The position numbers and the translations under genes were made by a program. A stretch of DNA of 64,000 bases from UBA9655 sp964597045 (GTDB lineage: Bacteria; Pseudomonadota; Alphaproteobacteria; UBA9655): NCBI GenBank assembly GCA_964597045.1, contig CAZQWE010000002.1, forward strand, positions 1 through 64,000, read 5' to 3'. Positions 55,843 through 64,000 of the stretch are shown here, in pieces (position 1 is the stretch's first letter; each line of letters starts with the position of its first letter). The notes under the pieces were generated by a model. It worked only from the letters and a program-made list of their open reading frames with translations. It did no database searches and had not been told where the DNA came from.

Positions 55843-56942
55843 ATTTCATAGGTAATAATGATGTTTGGGCCTTGGGCCTCATGTCAGGAACATCAGCAGA
55901 TGGCATTGATGCAGCACTTCTCCAAACAGATGGACTCTGCATTAAAGAGTTTGGTCCGACACAATTTAAACCCTATGAAACTGACCTTAGAAAGCGTATC
56001 CTCTCTGCTTATGGAAAAAAACCCACTGAAGCGACAGAAGGGCTTGCTCACCTCATTACGCAACAGCACGCAGAAATCGTTGTTTCATTATTATCAAAAA
56101 CAAACATCAGACCAGATGTCATTGGTTTTCATGGACAAACCGTTTTTCATCGCCCCCCAACACCAGAAGTTAAAGGTGAAACATATCAAATTGGTAATGG
56201 TGATTTGTTAGCCTCCCTTACGGGTATAACAGTTGTAGAACAGTTTCGTTTAAATGACATTGCACATGGGGGGCAAGGAGCCCCACTTGTTCCCCTCTTC
56301 CATCAAGCATTAACTCATGATCTTCCCAAACCTATTGCTGTATTAAATATTGGTGGCGTCGCTAATATCACGTGGATTGGAGAAAAAGAAGACGAGTTGC
56401 TTGCCTTTGACACCGGACCAGGAAATGCTCTGATTGATGATTGGGTTTATAAAAACACAGGAATGAGCTGTGATGAAGGGGGCAGATTTGCTGCATGTGG
56501 TAGAATCCATGATGCATACATTCAGAAGTGGCTGCAAAAGGATTATTTTAGGAAGCAACCACCAAAATCCTTAGATCGACAAGCTTTCCACGATTGTCTC
56601 AAGGATGTGACAACCTTGCCATTTGAAGATGGGGTGGCAACTCTTACAGCCTTTACGGCAGCCGCAGTTTTGCATGGCGTTAGCTTTTTTCCAGAGAATC
56701 CCAAGATGTACATTGTGACGGGAGGAGGATCTCATAATGAAACATTGCTTAACATGTTAAGTCAATATATTGAAATAAGCGTCAATAGATCGTCTCAATA
56801 CAATTGGAATAACGATGCCTTAGAAGCTCAGGCTTTTGCTTTTCTTGCTGTCAGATCTTTAAAAGGCTTACCATTAAGCATCCCAAATACCACAGGAGTC
56901 CCCTACCCTCTCACAGGAGGAAAGCACTGTTTTATCCGTTGA
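55839..56942 (+). CDS. anmK: anhydro-N-acetylmuramic acid kinase
   Basis: A 367-residue peptidoglycan recycling kinase that phosphorylates 1,6-anhydro-MurNAc. L-M-S-G-T-S-A-D-G-I-D near 14-24 is the ATP-binding start; D-T-G-P-G-N-A-L-I-D-D-W is the catalytic region. It is translationally coupled to aspS by a 4-nt overlap and overlaps the convergent hydrolase by 11 nt. Its presence suggests the cell still turns over peptidoglycan. Confidence 0.94.
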   Translation: MNFIGNNDVWALGLMSGTSADGIDAALLQTDGLCIKEFGPTQFKPYETDLRKRILSAYGKKPTEATEGLAHLITQQHAEIVVSLLSKTNIRPDVIGFHGQTVFHRPPTPEVKGETYQIGNGDLLASLTGITVVEQFRLNDIAHGGQGAPLVPLFHQALTHDLPKPIAVLNIGGVANITWIGEKEDELLAFDTGPGNALIDDWVYKNTGMSCDEGGRFAACGRIHDAYIQKWLQKDYFRKQPPKSLDRQAFHDCLKDVTTLPFEDGVATLTAFTAAAVLHGVSFFPENPKMYIVTGGGSHNETLLNMLSQYIEISVNRSSQYNWNNDALEAQAFAFLAVRSLKGLPLSIPNTTGVPYPLTGGKHCFIR

Positions 56943-57594
56943 CAACTTTCTTCATCGGACTCAAGGAAGTGCTCACATAATCTGTAACATGTTGACTCAA
57001 ATCTGTGAGTTCATCGCCAAAGAAATGATCAGCCTCAGGAATCAAGCGATAATCAATATGAAGACCGCGCTGGGCTGAAAGTCTTGTCACAAGTTTAGCA
57101 ACTGAATCTTTAGTCACAATCTCGTCCTGTCCTCCTTGGAGGATGAGTCCTGAAACAGGACATGGCGCAAGAAATGAAAAGTCATACATATTCGCAGGCG
57201 GCGCAACGGCAACAAATCCATCCAGTTCTGGACGACGCATGAGAAGTTGCATACAAACCCAAGCCCCAAATGAAAAGCCAGCGACCCAACATTGAGTCGG
57301 TTCTGGGTTTTGAACTTGAAGCCAATCTAAACATGCTGCAGCATCTGAAAGCTCACCTTCTCCATGATCAAACTTACCCTCAGAACGACCAACACCACGA
57401 AAATTGAAGCGAAGAGTGCTGAATCCTAAGTCAACAAAGGACTTAAATAAGGTATACGTTATTTTATTATTCATTGTTCCCCCATGCTCTGGATGAGGAT
57501 GAAGAACAATTGCAATGGGAGCATTGCGCGATTTTCCAGGTTGATAACGAGCTTCAATCCGCCCTACGGGACCAGTAATGAGAACTTCCGGCAT
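56932..57594 (-). CDS. alpha/beta hydrolase
   Basis: 220 residues. The nucleophile elbow G-F-S-F-G-A lies near 106-111, the Asp in G-G-Q-D-E and the His in E-A-D-H-F-F near the end complete the triad. H-P-H-P-E-H-G-G-T-M-N-N and F-N-F-R-G-V-G-R-S are typical of the COG2945-type family. No signal peptide. The substrate is unknown. Confidence 0.87.
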   Translation of the reverse strand: MPEVLITGPVGRIEARYQPGKSRNAPIAIVLHPHPEHGGTMNNKITYTLFKSFVDLGFSTLRFNFRGVGRSEGKFDHGEGELSDAAACLDWLQVQNPEPTQCWVAGFSFGAWVCMQLLMRRPELDGFVAVAPPANMYDFSFLAPCPVSGLILQGGQDEIVTKDSVAKLVTRLSAQRGLHIDYRLIPEADHFFGDELTDLSQHVTDYVSTSLSPMKKVVNG

Positions 57595-57729
57595 GTTGTT
57601 CCTTAAAAATTTAATGTGTGTAATGGTTTTATTAACACATTCTTAATAAAAAGTCAAGAATAATGCGGGATAATTTTACTATATATTATATTAGCACATT
57701 GAATATAAACGATAATCTTCCCTAAGCTC

Positions 57730-58494
57730 TTACCAACTGCATACACCCTCAAGGACATATCCGTCTTTTGGATTACCAGTAATTACAGGACTCTCCCCAC
57801 AGCAAGGATGGTGGCAGACCTGTAATTTGACATCAGGGCAAATAGCTTCCGGAAAAACGATTACAGCTTCATCACCGCAAGGTCGTGCGACATACATCGT
57901 TTTGGATCCATTAATTGTGGCATAAAAGCAAGAAGGTGCCCGAGCTACACAGTTGTCACACTCTTTAGGCTTTAGGCGAATTTGAGAAATGCCACACATA
58001 ATTTCACCAGCACAGCAGGCATGAGTTCGTTTATCATAAGTTTTCCCCTGACAACATCCCGTCGTATCAGGGTCAATTACACAATTATTGCAACAAGCAG
58101 CTCTTGGAACAATTTGTCCATTACAGCAGGTATCATAAGCAAGTAAATAAGTTTCTCCATTACAACAACCCTCCCAGGATTTGCTGTAAATAGCACCATC
58201 ACAACATCCGCTATCTTCGGAGATATAGGGAGTGCCATCTGAGCATTCAAAAGGATGATCATACTGGGTTTCGACCAGAATACCTTGAGCACACTCCTTC
58301 TTATAGGGTCCTGTGCAATTATCAGAACCCTTTTCAATACAATCATAAACTAAAACATGGGGAGGAATTGGACAGGGCGGCTCTGGTGTAACACATGTTT
58401 GAGCTTTACTATCCGCAGCAGCATAAACAGATGATACTCCTAAAGAAAGAATTAAACAGAATCTTGTTAAAAGCATACGCATTTGAAGCCCCAT
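57730..58494 (-). CDS. secreted galaxin-like dicysteine-repeat protein
   Basis: About 254 residues with a signal peptide (cut near V-Y-A-A). Over 30 cysteines follow. The central 80 residues contain several C-C pairs in the pattern C-C-x-G-x-x-Y ... C-C (G-C-C-D-G-A-I-Y, G-C-C-N-G-E-T-Y, C-C-N-G-Q-I, G-C-C-Q-G-K-T-Y-D, C-C-A-G-E-I), as in galaxin repeats of coral skeleton proteins. Heavy disulfide bonding outside the cytoplasm is expected. I chose ATG 58494; starts at 58482 and 58476 are possible. Function unknown. Confidence 0.7.
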   Translation of the reverse strand: MGLQMRMLLTRFCLILSLGVSSVYAAADSKAQTCVTPEPPCPIPPHVLVYDCIEKGSDNCTGPYKKECAQGILVETQYDHPFECSDGTPYISEDSGCCDGAIYSKSWEGCCNGETYLLAYDTCCNGQIVPRAACCNNCVIDPDTTGCCQGKTYDKRTHACCAGEIMCGISQIRLKPKECDNCVARAPSCFYATINGSKTMYVARPCGDEAVIVFPEAICPDVKLQVCHHPCCGESPVITGNPKDGYVLEGVCSW

Positions 58495-58654
58495 CACATT
58501 TGTTTTTATTCTAAAAAGTAAGTTACTCTAATTACGGCTAAATGACAAATGTATTGATCAAAAATCCTAACGAAATACTTAATGCAAAACGTATTAAATT
58601 ATTGTATAATATAAATAAAGCATTAAAGTATGATTTAAGTAACGGGAGGGTAAA

Positions 58655-59044
58655 ATGGAAGTATCTTTATTTTTAGCTAAGGCACTTGGACTTTATCTAA
58701 CAATTATAGCTGCAGGAATGCTTCTTAATGGGAAGCACTTAAAGCCTATGTTGTTAGCATTGCTAAAGGACCCAAGCCAAGTCCTAATGACGGGTTTTTT
58801 AGCTCTCATTATTGGAATTCTCATCGTTGTTAGTCATAATGTATGGGTCATGGGATGGCCTGTGCTTATTACAATTTTAGGATGGTTAAGTCTCTTTAAG
58901 GGCGTAGTCAGATTGCTTGCTCCCGAGTTTGTAATAAAAAAGACAGCAATGTTTGTTGAGAATAACTTAGCCTATAATATGGCAATGTTGCTAACGTTCA
59001 TAATTGGAGGCCTTCTTTTGTACTATGGTTATATCCATAATTAG
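58655..59044 (+). CDS. small integral membrane protein
   Basis: 129 residues with four hydrophobic helices (about 8-25, 40-62, 65-85, 105-127) and short loops; K-D-P-S-Q-V-L-M-T-G-F lies between the first two. GGGAGG precedes ATG 58655. Proteins of this size are often annotated only as conserved membrane proteins. The stop overlaps the coaX stop by 4 nt. Confidence 0.7.
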   Translation: MEVSLFLAKALGLYLTIIAAGMLLNGKHLKPMLLALLKDPSQVLMTGFLALIIGILIVVSHNVWVMGWPVLITILGWLSLFKGVVRLLAPEFVIKKTAMFVENNLAYNMAMLLTFIIGGLLLYYGYIHN

Positions 59045-59811
59045 TTATTGAGCTCATAAATCTCGCTCAAACTATCAAGTGTGAGGTTTTCGTTAACATG
59101 AGTAATTAGGGACAGATCATTTGCAAATAGGGAAGAAAGCCCACCAGTTGCAACAAAGGTCAAGTTTTGAGGTTTGTATTCAGCAATTAGGCGAGTTGAG
59201 AGTCCGTCGATCATTCCAACATACCCCCAGTAAGTGCCTGACTGCATAGCGTGTTTTGTATTGGTCCCAATGACTTTCTCTGTTCGAGCAAATGGAGTCG
59301 CGGGAAGTTTTGCGGTCGCCTCATAAAGGGCTTTCAGAGAAAGGTTTACTCCAGGTGCAATAATACCGCCGACGTAACTTCCCTCAGAATCAACAATGTC
59401 AAAGGTTGTGGCTGTTCCAAAATCAATAATCACAAGAGGTCCCCCATACTTTCTATATCCACCGAAAGTATTGACCAAACGATCTGCACCAAGAGTTTCA
59501 GGTCTATCAATTTTAACCTTAACACCTAAATCCAAACCATCTTCACCAACGATAAGGGGTGTTTTATGAAAATACATTTCAACTAGATTCTTGAGATGCA
59601 CTAAGGTATCAGGAACAACTGATGATATAATAATCCCCTCAATTTGAGAAAGATTGCATTGAGTCATCCTCAACCATTCTTGAAGATAGACAATATATTC
59701 ATCTGCAGGTCGTTCAGGATCATTTTTTAAGCGCCATAACCCCTTATTTTGCTGGGCATCATAAAGCCCAAAAACAACATTTGTGTTCCCGGAATCAATG
59801 GCTAAGTGCAT
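59041..59811 (-). CDS. coaX: type III pantothenate kinase
   Basis: 256 residues. The ATP-binding start is A-I-D-S-G-N-T-N-V-V-F-G. G-A-D-R-L-V-N-T-F-G-G and D-F-G-T-A-T-T-F-D are the substrate and catalytic motifs. It catalyses the first step of coenzyme A synthesis. The start overlaps birA by 10 nt, matching the nuo-birA-coaX order common in alphaproteobacteria. Confidence 0.95.
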   Translation of the reverse strand: MHLAIDSGNTNVVFGLYDAQQNKGLWRLKNDPERPADEYIVYLQEWLRMTQCNLSQIEGIIISSVVPDTLVHLKNLVEMYFHKTPLIVGEDGLDLGVKVKIDRPETLGADRLVNTFGGYRKYGGPLVIIDFGTATTFDIVDSEGSYVGGIIAPGVNLSLKALYEATAKLPATPFARTEKVIGTNTKHAMQSGTYWGYVGMIDGLSTRLIAEYKPQNLTFVATGGLSSLFANDLSLITHVNENLTLDSLSEIYELNN

Positions 59812-60539
59812 ACAGCTCCTCCTCCTAATACCTCTCCAGCATTAATTTTCTTAACACCGTTTGTTGTTTTTAAAAGCATCGCACCACTTGTGTCCATGCC
59901 TTTAAACACACCTTCTAAGATTTGTCCTTGAAGATCAAGTCGAATCTCGTCATGCAAATAGGCTGCTGACTTCATCCATAAATCGTATATTGGTGAAAAT
60001 CCTTGAGTTTCCCATAAATGAATATGAAAGGTAAATGAATCTATGATTCTGCTTAGCACTTCATCATACGTAAGGAGAATGCCTTCATTATACAGCGATG
60101 TTGTTTTATATCTGACGTCTGAAGGAAACTCTGTGATATTTAATCCACAACCAATTAAACATGAAAACTCATCCAACCTTGATGTTTCAACTGTTTCAAG
60201 CAAGATACCCGCAAGTTTCTTCCCATTTAAAAGTACATCGTTAGGCCACTTATACGTAATGATATTACCAATGGGTAGTATGGGCTGTAGAGCTTCTCCG
60301 ACAGCAACACAAGCAACAAAGGAGAGTTGAGGCGCAAGTGAGAGTAGACATTTAGACTGTGTACAATAGGTTATAAATAAATTACCAATTGAGGATACCC
60401 ATGCCCTCCCCCTTCGTCCGCGGCCTGCTGTTTGAGTCGCAGCCACGACAACAAACTCTTCTCTATTCCCACCAAGAATAAGTGACCGTGCTTCGTCCAT
60501 GGTGCTTGTTAATTTATCGTATGAGTATACTTGTACCAT
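59802..60539 (-). CDS. birA: biotin-[acetyl-CoA-carboxylase] ligase
   Basis: 245 residues, lacking the N-terminal DNA-binding domain, so a monofunctional ligase. The biotinyl-AMP loop G-R-G-R-R-G-R is at 39-45, and Y-K-W-P-N-D-V-L and K-L-A-G-I-L-L-E are family motifs. It lies 8 bp after nuoN. Confidence 0.95.
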   Translation of the reverse strand: MVQVYSYDKLTSTMDEARSLILGGNREEFVVVAATQTAGRGRRGRAWVSSIGNLFITYCTQSKCLLSLAPQLSFVACVAVGEALQPILPIGNIITYKWPNDVLLNGKKLAGILLETVETSRLDEFSCLIGCGLNITEFPSDVRYKTTSLYNEGILLTYDEVLSRIIDSFTFHIHLWETQGFSPIYDLWMKSAAYLHDEIRLDLQGQILEGVFKGMDTSGAMLLKTTNGVKKINAGEVLGGGAVCT

Positions 60540-60547
60540 ACTTATTC

Positions 60548-62035
60548 CTAAAGAGGGATGGAAAGTGCTGCACGCTTTGCCATCTCAAGAAGGGGATTTG
60601 GATATATAAAAAAGAAAATAACGATAATCCCACAGGCATTTAATATAAAAGCCATTTCAGTTGAGAACACAAGTGTTTGTCCGTAGGAGATAGAGGGTGT
60701 TTCTGGAACTTTGTCAAAATACATAACCTTTACAATCTTTAGATAATAGTAAGAAGCTACGACAGACGTTAGAACGCCAACAATAGCTAGACCAAAAAGA
60801 CCTGCAGAAATCGCCGCTTTAAAAACATATAATTTAGCAAAAAAACCTGCAAGCGGTGGAATACCGGCTAAGGAAAACATAAAGGCAGCAAGAACAAACG
60901 CAATTTTTGGATGGAGATTTGATATACCTGAAAGATCCTCAATATTCTGAACACCATGTTGACCTGTTCCCCTTAAACTCAAAAGACAAGCGAAGGTCCC
61001 GATAATCATGACAAGGTAAAGAGCTAAATACACGAACACGGCTTGTATTCCTTCATCATTACCAGCAGCAACTCCTAGAAGGACATAACCCATCTGACCA
61101 ATTGCGCTATAGGCTAGAAGGCGTTTTAAATCTCTTTGTCTCAGAGCTGCAAAGGCACCTAGAATCATGGAAGCTAATGAGATTATAGAAATAATGGATT
61201 GCCATTCCCCATAGAGAAGAATGAAAGGAAGAACCATAAGCCTTAAAAGAACAATCATTCCTGCTATCTTTGGTGCGGCCGCAATAAAGGCCGTGATAGC
61301 CGTTGGGCAACCTTGGTAAACATCAGGTGTCCACATATGAAATGGTACTGCAGAAACTTTAAATGATAGGGAAGCAATGATAAAAATCAATGCAATGAAA
61401 AAACCAAGTGGCAGCCCCGCTTCACTTTCACTTCGTATAACACCTGCAATGCCTTCAAAGTTTGTCATACCCGTAAACCCATATAGTAAGCTTGCTCCAT
61501 AAAGGAATAAACACGTACTAACAGCGCCCAAGACAAAGTACTTTAAGGCAGCTTCAGAGCCTGTCAGATTGTTTCGATTTAAAGCTGCAAGGATGTACAA
61601 GGAAAGACCTTGCATTTCAAGGCCAATAAAAAGACTCATTAAATCATTAGCTTCAACCATAAGTAGCATACCTAAGGTTGCAAATAATACCAGAGAGGGG
61701 TACTCAAAAATTAAAATGTTTTCTTTGGTCAAACTCGGAAGAGACATAATCATAACAGCAGCAGACCCAAGCATTATCAACAGCTTAGCAAAGTACACAA
61801 AGTCATCTTGATATATTTGTCCTTCGAAAGTGACCCATTTCTCAGTAGGCTCATGTTGAATGATTAAAATTACACACGCGATGAAAAGGGCGAGAGCAGC
61901 GTGCCTCCCAAATCGTCTAGCAATTGATGCATCTGCAACTTTGCGAAAAGCACCTTCAAGTAATATGAGAATAGCTAAAGCAACAATAATCCCTTCCGGA
62001 AGAAGACGATATAAATCAGGTATATAAGCTTCCAT
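60548..62035 (-). CDS. nuoN: NADH-quinone oxidoreductase subunit N
   Basis: 495 residues, about 14 transmembrane helices, one of the antiporter-like proton-pumping subunits of complex I. The helix-7 Lys region (S-L-S-F-K-V-S-A-V-P-F-H-M-W-T-P-D-V) and L-K-R-L-L-A-Y-S-A-I-G-Q-M-G-Y are diagnostic. The ATG overlaps the nuoM stop by one base (TGATG on the minus strand). Confidence 0.96.
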   Translation of the reverse strand: MEAYIPDLYRLLPEGIIVALAILILLEGAFRKVADASIARRFGRHAALALFIACVILIIQHEPTEKWVTFEGQIYQDDFVYFAKLLIMLGSAAVMIMSLPSLTKENILIFEYPSLVLFATLGMLLMVEANDLMSLFIGLEMQGLSLYILAALNRNNLTGSEAALKYFVLGAVSTCLFLYGASLLYGFTGMTNFEGIAGVIRSESEAGLPLGFFIALIFIIASLSFKVSAVPFHMWTPDVYQGCPTAITAFIAAAPKIAGMIVLLRLMVLPFILLYGEWQSIISIISLASMILGAFAALRQRDLKRLLAYSAIGQMGYVLLGVAAGNDEGIQAVFVYLALYLVMIIGTFACLLSLRGTGQHGVQNIEDLSGISNLHPKIAFVLAAFMFSLAGIPPLAGFFAKLYVFKAAISAGLFGLAIVGVLTSVVASYYYLKIVKVMYFDKVPETPSISYGQTLVFSTEMAFILNACGIIVIFFFIYPNPLLEMAKRAALSIPL

Positions 62036-63591
62036 CAGAGTTTGTCCTTGTTATCTCGAGTCGCTAAATCAAGAGCCTTATTAGGATCAATTAATCCATC
62101 TGAAGGATCTAAGGCAAGATTATATTGATCAATAACTTTTGCCACAGAAACTTCCATCATCTCGAAGAGAGGCATCGGATAAATACCTAATATAATGACA
62201 CCAATGAGAAGTGGTGCAAATGATAAGTTTTCACGCCATGACAAATCAGTCATTGTTTTTAAATGTGGATTTATCATAGCCCCAAATATAACACGGCGAT
62301 AAAGCCATAAGGCATAGGCAGCTCCCAACACCATACCGGTTGTTGCCAAGCTCGTCGCCCATGTACTGACTTGATAGGTCCCAAGCAAAACAAGAAATTC
62401 GCCAATAAAGCCACTCGTGCCAGGCAATCCTACAGAGGCTAGAATGAATACCATAAAAACAGTTGCATAACGCGGCATTATATGGACAAGTCCTCCATAA
62501 TCGGCAATTTCACGACTATGTAAGCGGTCGTAAACAACACCAACGCAAAGGAAAAGTGCTGCTGATATGAGACCATGACTAATCATTTGAATCATCGCCC
62601 CCTGAATACCTTGTGCATCTGCTGAGAATATCCCGAGTGTTACAAATCCCATATGGGCAACTGAGGAGTAGGCTATAAGCTTTTTCATATCTTTTTGAGC
62701 TAAAGCAACCAGTGATGTATAGATAATAGCGATTATACTCATCGTATACACCATGGGTGTAAAGTAGGCTGATGCTTCAGGAAACATAGGAAGGGAAAAG
62801 CGAATGAGTCCATACCCACCCATCTTAAGTAAGATCCCAGCTAAAATAACGGAGCCTGCCGTAGGCGCTTCAACGTGAGCATCTGGCAGCCATGTATGTA
62901 AAGGCCACATGGGAATTTTAACAGCGAAAGAGGCAAAAAATGCCAGCCACAACCAGGTTTGAATTGTCTCACCAAAAGGAGTCGTTAGAGCCATAGGAAT
63001 ATCACTCCCTCCCACCTCAAAATATATGTAAAGAATGGCAAGGAGCATTAATACAGAGCCCAGAAGAGTATAAATGAAGAACTTAAAGGCAGCATAGACA
63101 CGATTCGGTCCGCCCCAAATACCTATGATTAAGAACATAGGAATCAGAACACCTTCAAAAAATATATAAAAGAGGATGAAATCAAGGGCAGAAAACATTC
63201 CGATTAAAAGAGTTTCCATAACAAGAAAGGCAACCATATAATCTGAAATACGCTCTTCAATGGAAGACCAACTTGCAATAATACAGATGGGAATCAGAAC
63301 AGCCGACAAGATAACAAACGGTAAGGATATTCCATCAACACCAACATGGTAACTCACGTTAAGGAGAGGAATCCATTGAACTTTTTCAATAAATTGAAAA
63401 TCAGATGTGGCTGTATTAAATCCATGCCAGAGAACCAGAGTTAAGCCTAGGGTGACAAGAGATGTCCAAAGAGCAACCCAACGGGCATTTTTAGCCTGAG
63501 TCAATCCACTCTGCCCCCAGTTAAAAAGGATAGCAAAGGCTCCCAACAGGGGAAGAAAGATAGCCATACTTAATAGTGGTAAACCTGCCAT
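62035..63591 (-). CDS. nuoM: NADH-quinone oxidoreductase subunit M
   Basis: 518 residues, about 14 transmembrane helices. F-A-V-K-I-P-M-W-P-L-H-T-W-L-P-D-A-H and L-I-A-Y-S-S-V-A-H-M-G-F are conserved proton-channel segments. It is 15 bp after nuoL and overlaps nuoN, consistent with one transcript. Confidence 0.97.
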   Translation of the reverse strand: MAGLPLLSMAIFLPLLGAFAILFNWGQSGLTQAKNARWVALWTSLVTLGLTLVLWHGFNTATSDFQFIEKVQWIPLLNVSYHVGVDGISLPFVILSAVLIPICIIASWSSIEERISDYMVAFLVMETLLIGMFSALDFILFYIFFEGVLIPMFLIIGIWGGPNRVYAAFKFFIYTLLGSVLMLLAILYIYFEVGGSDIPMALTTPFGETIQTWLWLAFFASFAVKIPMWPLHTWLPDAHVEAPTAGSVILAGILLKMGGYGLIRFSLPMFPEASAYFTPMVYTMSIIAIIYTSLVALAQKDMKKLIAYSSVAHMGFVTLGIFSADAQGIQGAMIQMISHGLISAALFLCVGVVYDRLHSREIADYGGLVHIMPRYATVFMVFILASVGLPGTSGFIGEFLVLLGTYQVSTWATSLATTGMVLGAAYALWLYRRVIFGAMINPHLKTMTDLSWRENLSFAPLLIGVIILGIYPMPLFEMMEVSVAKVIDQYNLALDPSDGLIDPNKALDLATRDNKDKL

Positions 63592-63606
63592 TCTATATCC
63601 TTCCCT

Positions 63607-64000
63607 CTATAGCCAATAATACCACCCAATAAGGAGAACGAGACCTAGTATCATCCCAAAGGCATAATGATAGATATATCCTGTTTGCAAACGTGATAAA
63701 AGCCCTCCTCCAGCATAGGCCACGGCAGACACCCCATCAGGTCCTAAACCATCAATAATCTCCTGGTCTCCTTCCTCCCATAAGTATTTCCCTAACTTTA
63801 AGCTAGGATATACAAAGAGGCGATCATAGAGTTCGTCAAAATACCATTTATGGTAAATAAATAAATATATATACTTCAGTCTTTCTAATAGAATCGAAGG
63901 GATGGCTTTCATCCTTTCATAACATATGTAGGCAATCCCAGCCCCTAAAAATGCCATAACAGTGGGAGCCCAGTGAACCCATGGACTTACATGATGAGCA
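63607..64000 (-). CDS. nuoL: NADH-quinone oxidoreductase subunit L, 3' part
   Basis: Partial: the frame is open to the window edge, so the visible Met at 63957 is internal and only about 130 C-terminal residues are seen. W-V-H-W-A-P-T-V, the hydrophobic segment before Y-H-K-W-Y-F-D-E-L-Y-D, and the final transmembrane helix match the NuoL C-terminus. It heads the visible nuoL-nuoM-nuoN-birA-coaX run. Confidence 0.93.
   Translation of the reverse strand, partial: AHHVSPWVHWAPTVMAFLGAGIAYICYERMKAIPSILLERLKYIYLFIYHKWYFDELYDRLFVYPSLKLGKYLWEEGDQEIIDGLGPDGVSAVAYAGGGLLSRLQTGYIYHYAFGMILGLVLLIGWYYWL

Overview
The window reads as chromosome of a moderately AT-rich, host-associated alphaproteobacterium. 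CtrA, MipZ, the sdhCDAB order, the nuoLMN-birA-coaX run and an Mg-type HemB point to Alphaproteobacteria. Many secreted repeat proteins (Sel1, a 1,668-residue modular protein, a subtilase sharing its module, a galaxin-like protein) plus scattered palindromic repeats suggest a Holosporales or Paracaedibacter-like symbiont. The order is an inference from gene content and has not been tested by phylogeny.

Layout. 1-5.7 kb: serine hydrolase, MFS carrier and an ACP/acyl-AMP ligase/acyltransferase fusion. 5.8-10.06 kb: an accessory island bracketed by near-identical 30-bp inverted arms. It holds a TOPRIM/DUF3987 primase-helicase, two perfect-arm palindromes, an AbiEi antitoxin and a truncated AbiEii toxin. 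10.1-14.6 kb: an Rsm22-type methyltransferase and sdhCDAB, with a compound hairpin ending exactly at the sdhC start codon. 14.6-18.8 kb: two tandem copies of a TadG-TadE-TadE cassette. 18.9-26.7 kb: parE, a large Sel1 protein, ctrA with its own CtrA box, a YdcH-like protein, a small Cys-rich secreted peptide and hemB. 26.9-37.1 kb: the giant secreted protein, then lepA-pheT-pheS. 37.3-43.8 kb: secreted unknowns, a PhzF-like enzyme, a one-lobe binding protein, a DHH-like orphan divergent from an XRE-cupin regulator with a visible operator, and an aldehyde dehydrogenase. 43.9-49.9 kb: mipZ, a J-like membrane protein, hslV, a HIT protein, an aspartic protease-rimK pair, a sulfatase, tRNA-Arg(ACG), rplT and rpmI. 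50-64 kb: subtilase, NAD(P)-binding protein, rnd, aspS-anmK, a hydrolase, a galaxin-like protein, coaX, birA, nuoN, nuoM and the 3' part of nuoL.

How the parts work together. Core genes cover respiration (sdh, nuo), cell-cycle control (ctrA, mipZ, parE), translation (lepA, pheST, aspS, rplT, rpmI, tRNA) and cofactors (hemB, coaX, birA). The secreted repeat proteins probably face the host or envelope. Convergent gene pairs are packed unusually tightly, often end to end or overlapping. The strongest candidates for something undescribed are the arm-bracketed primase/AbiE island with its palindrome family, and the roughly 175-residue secreted module present four times in the giant protein and once in the subtilase.
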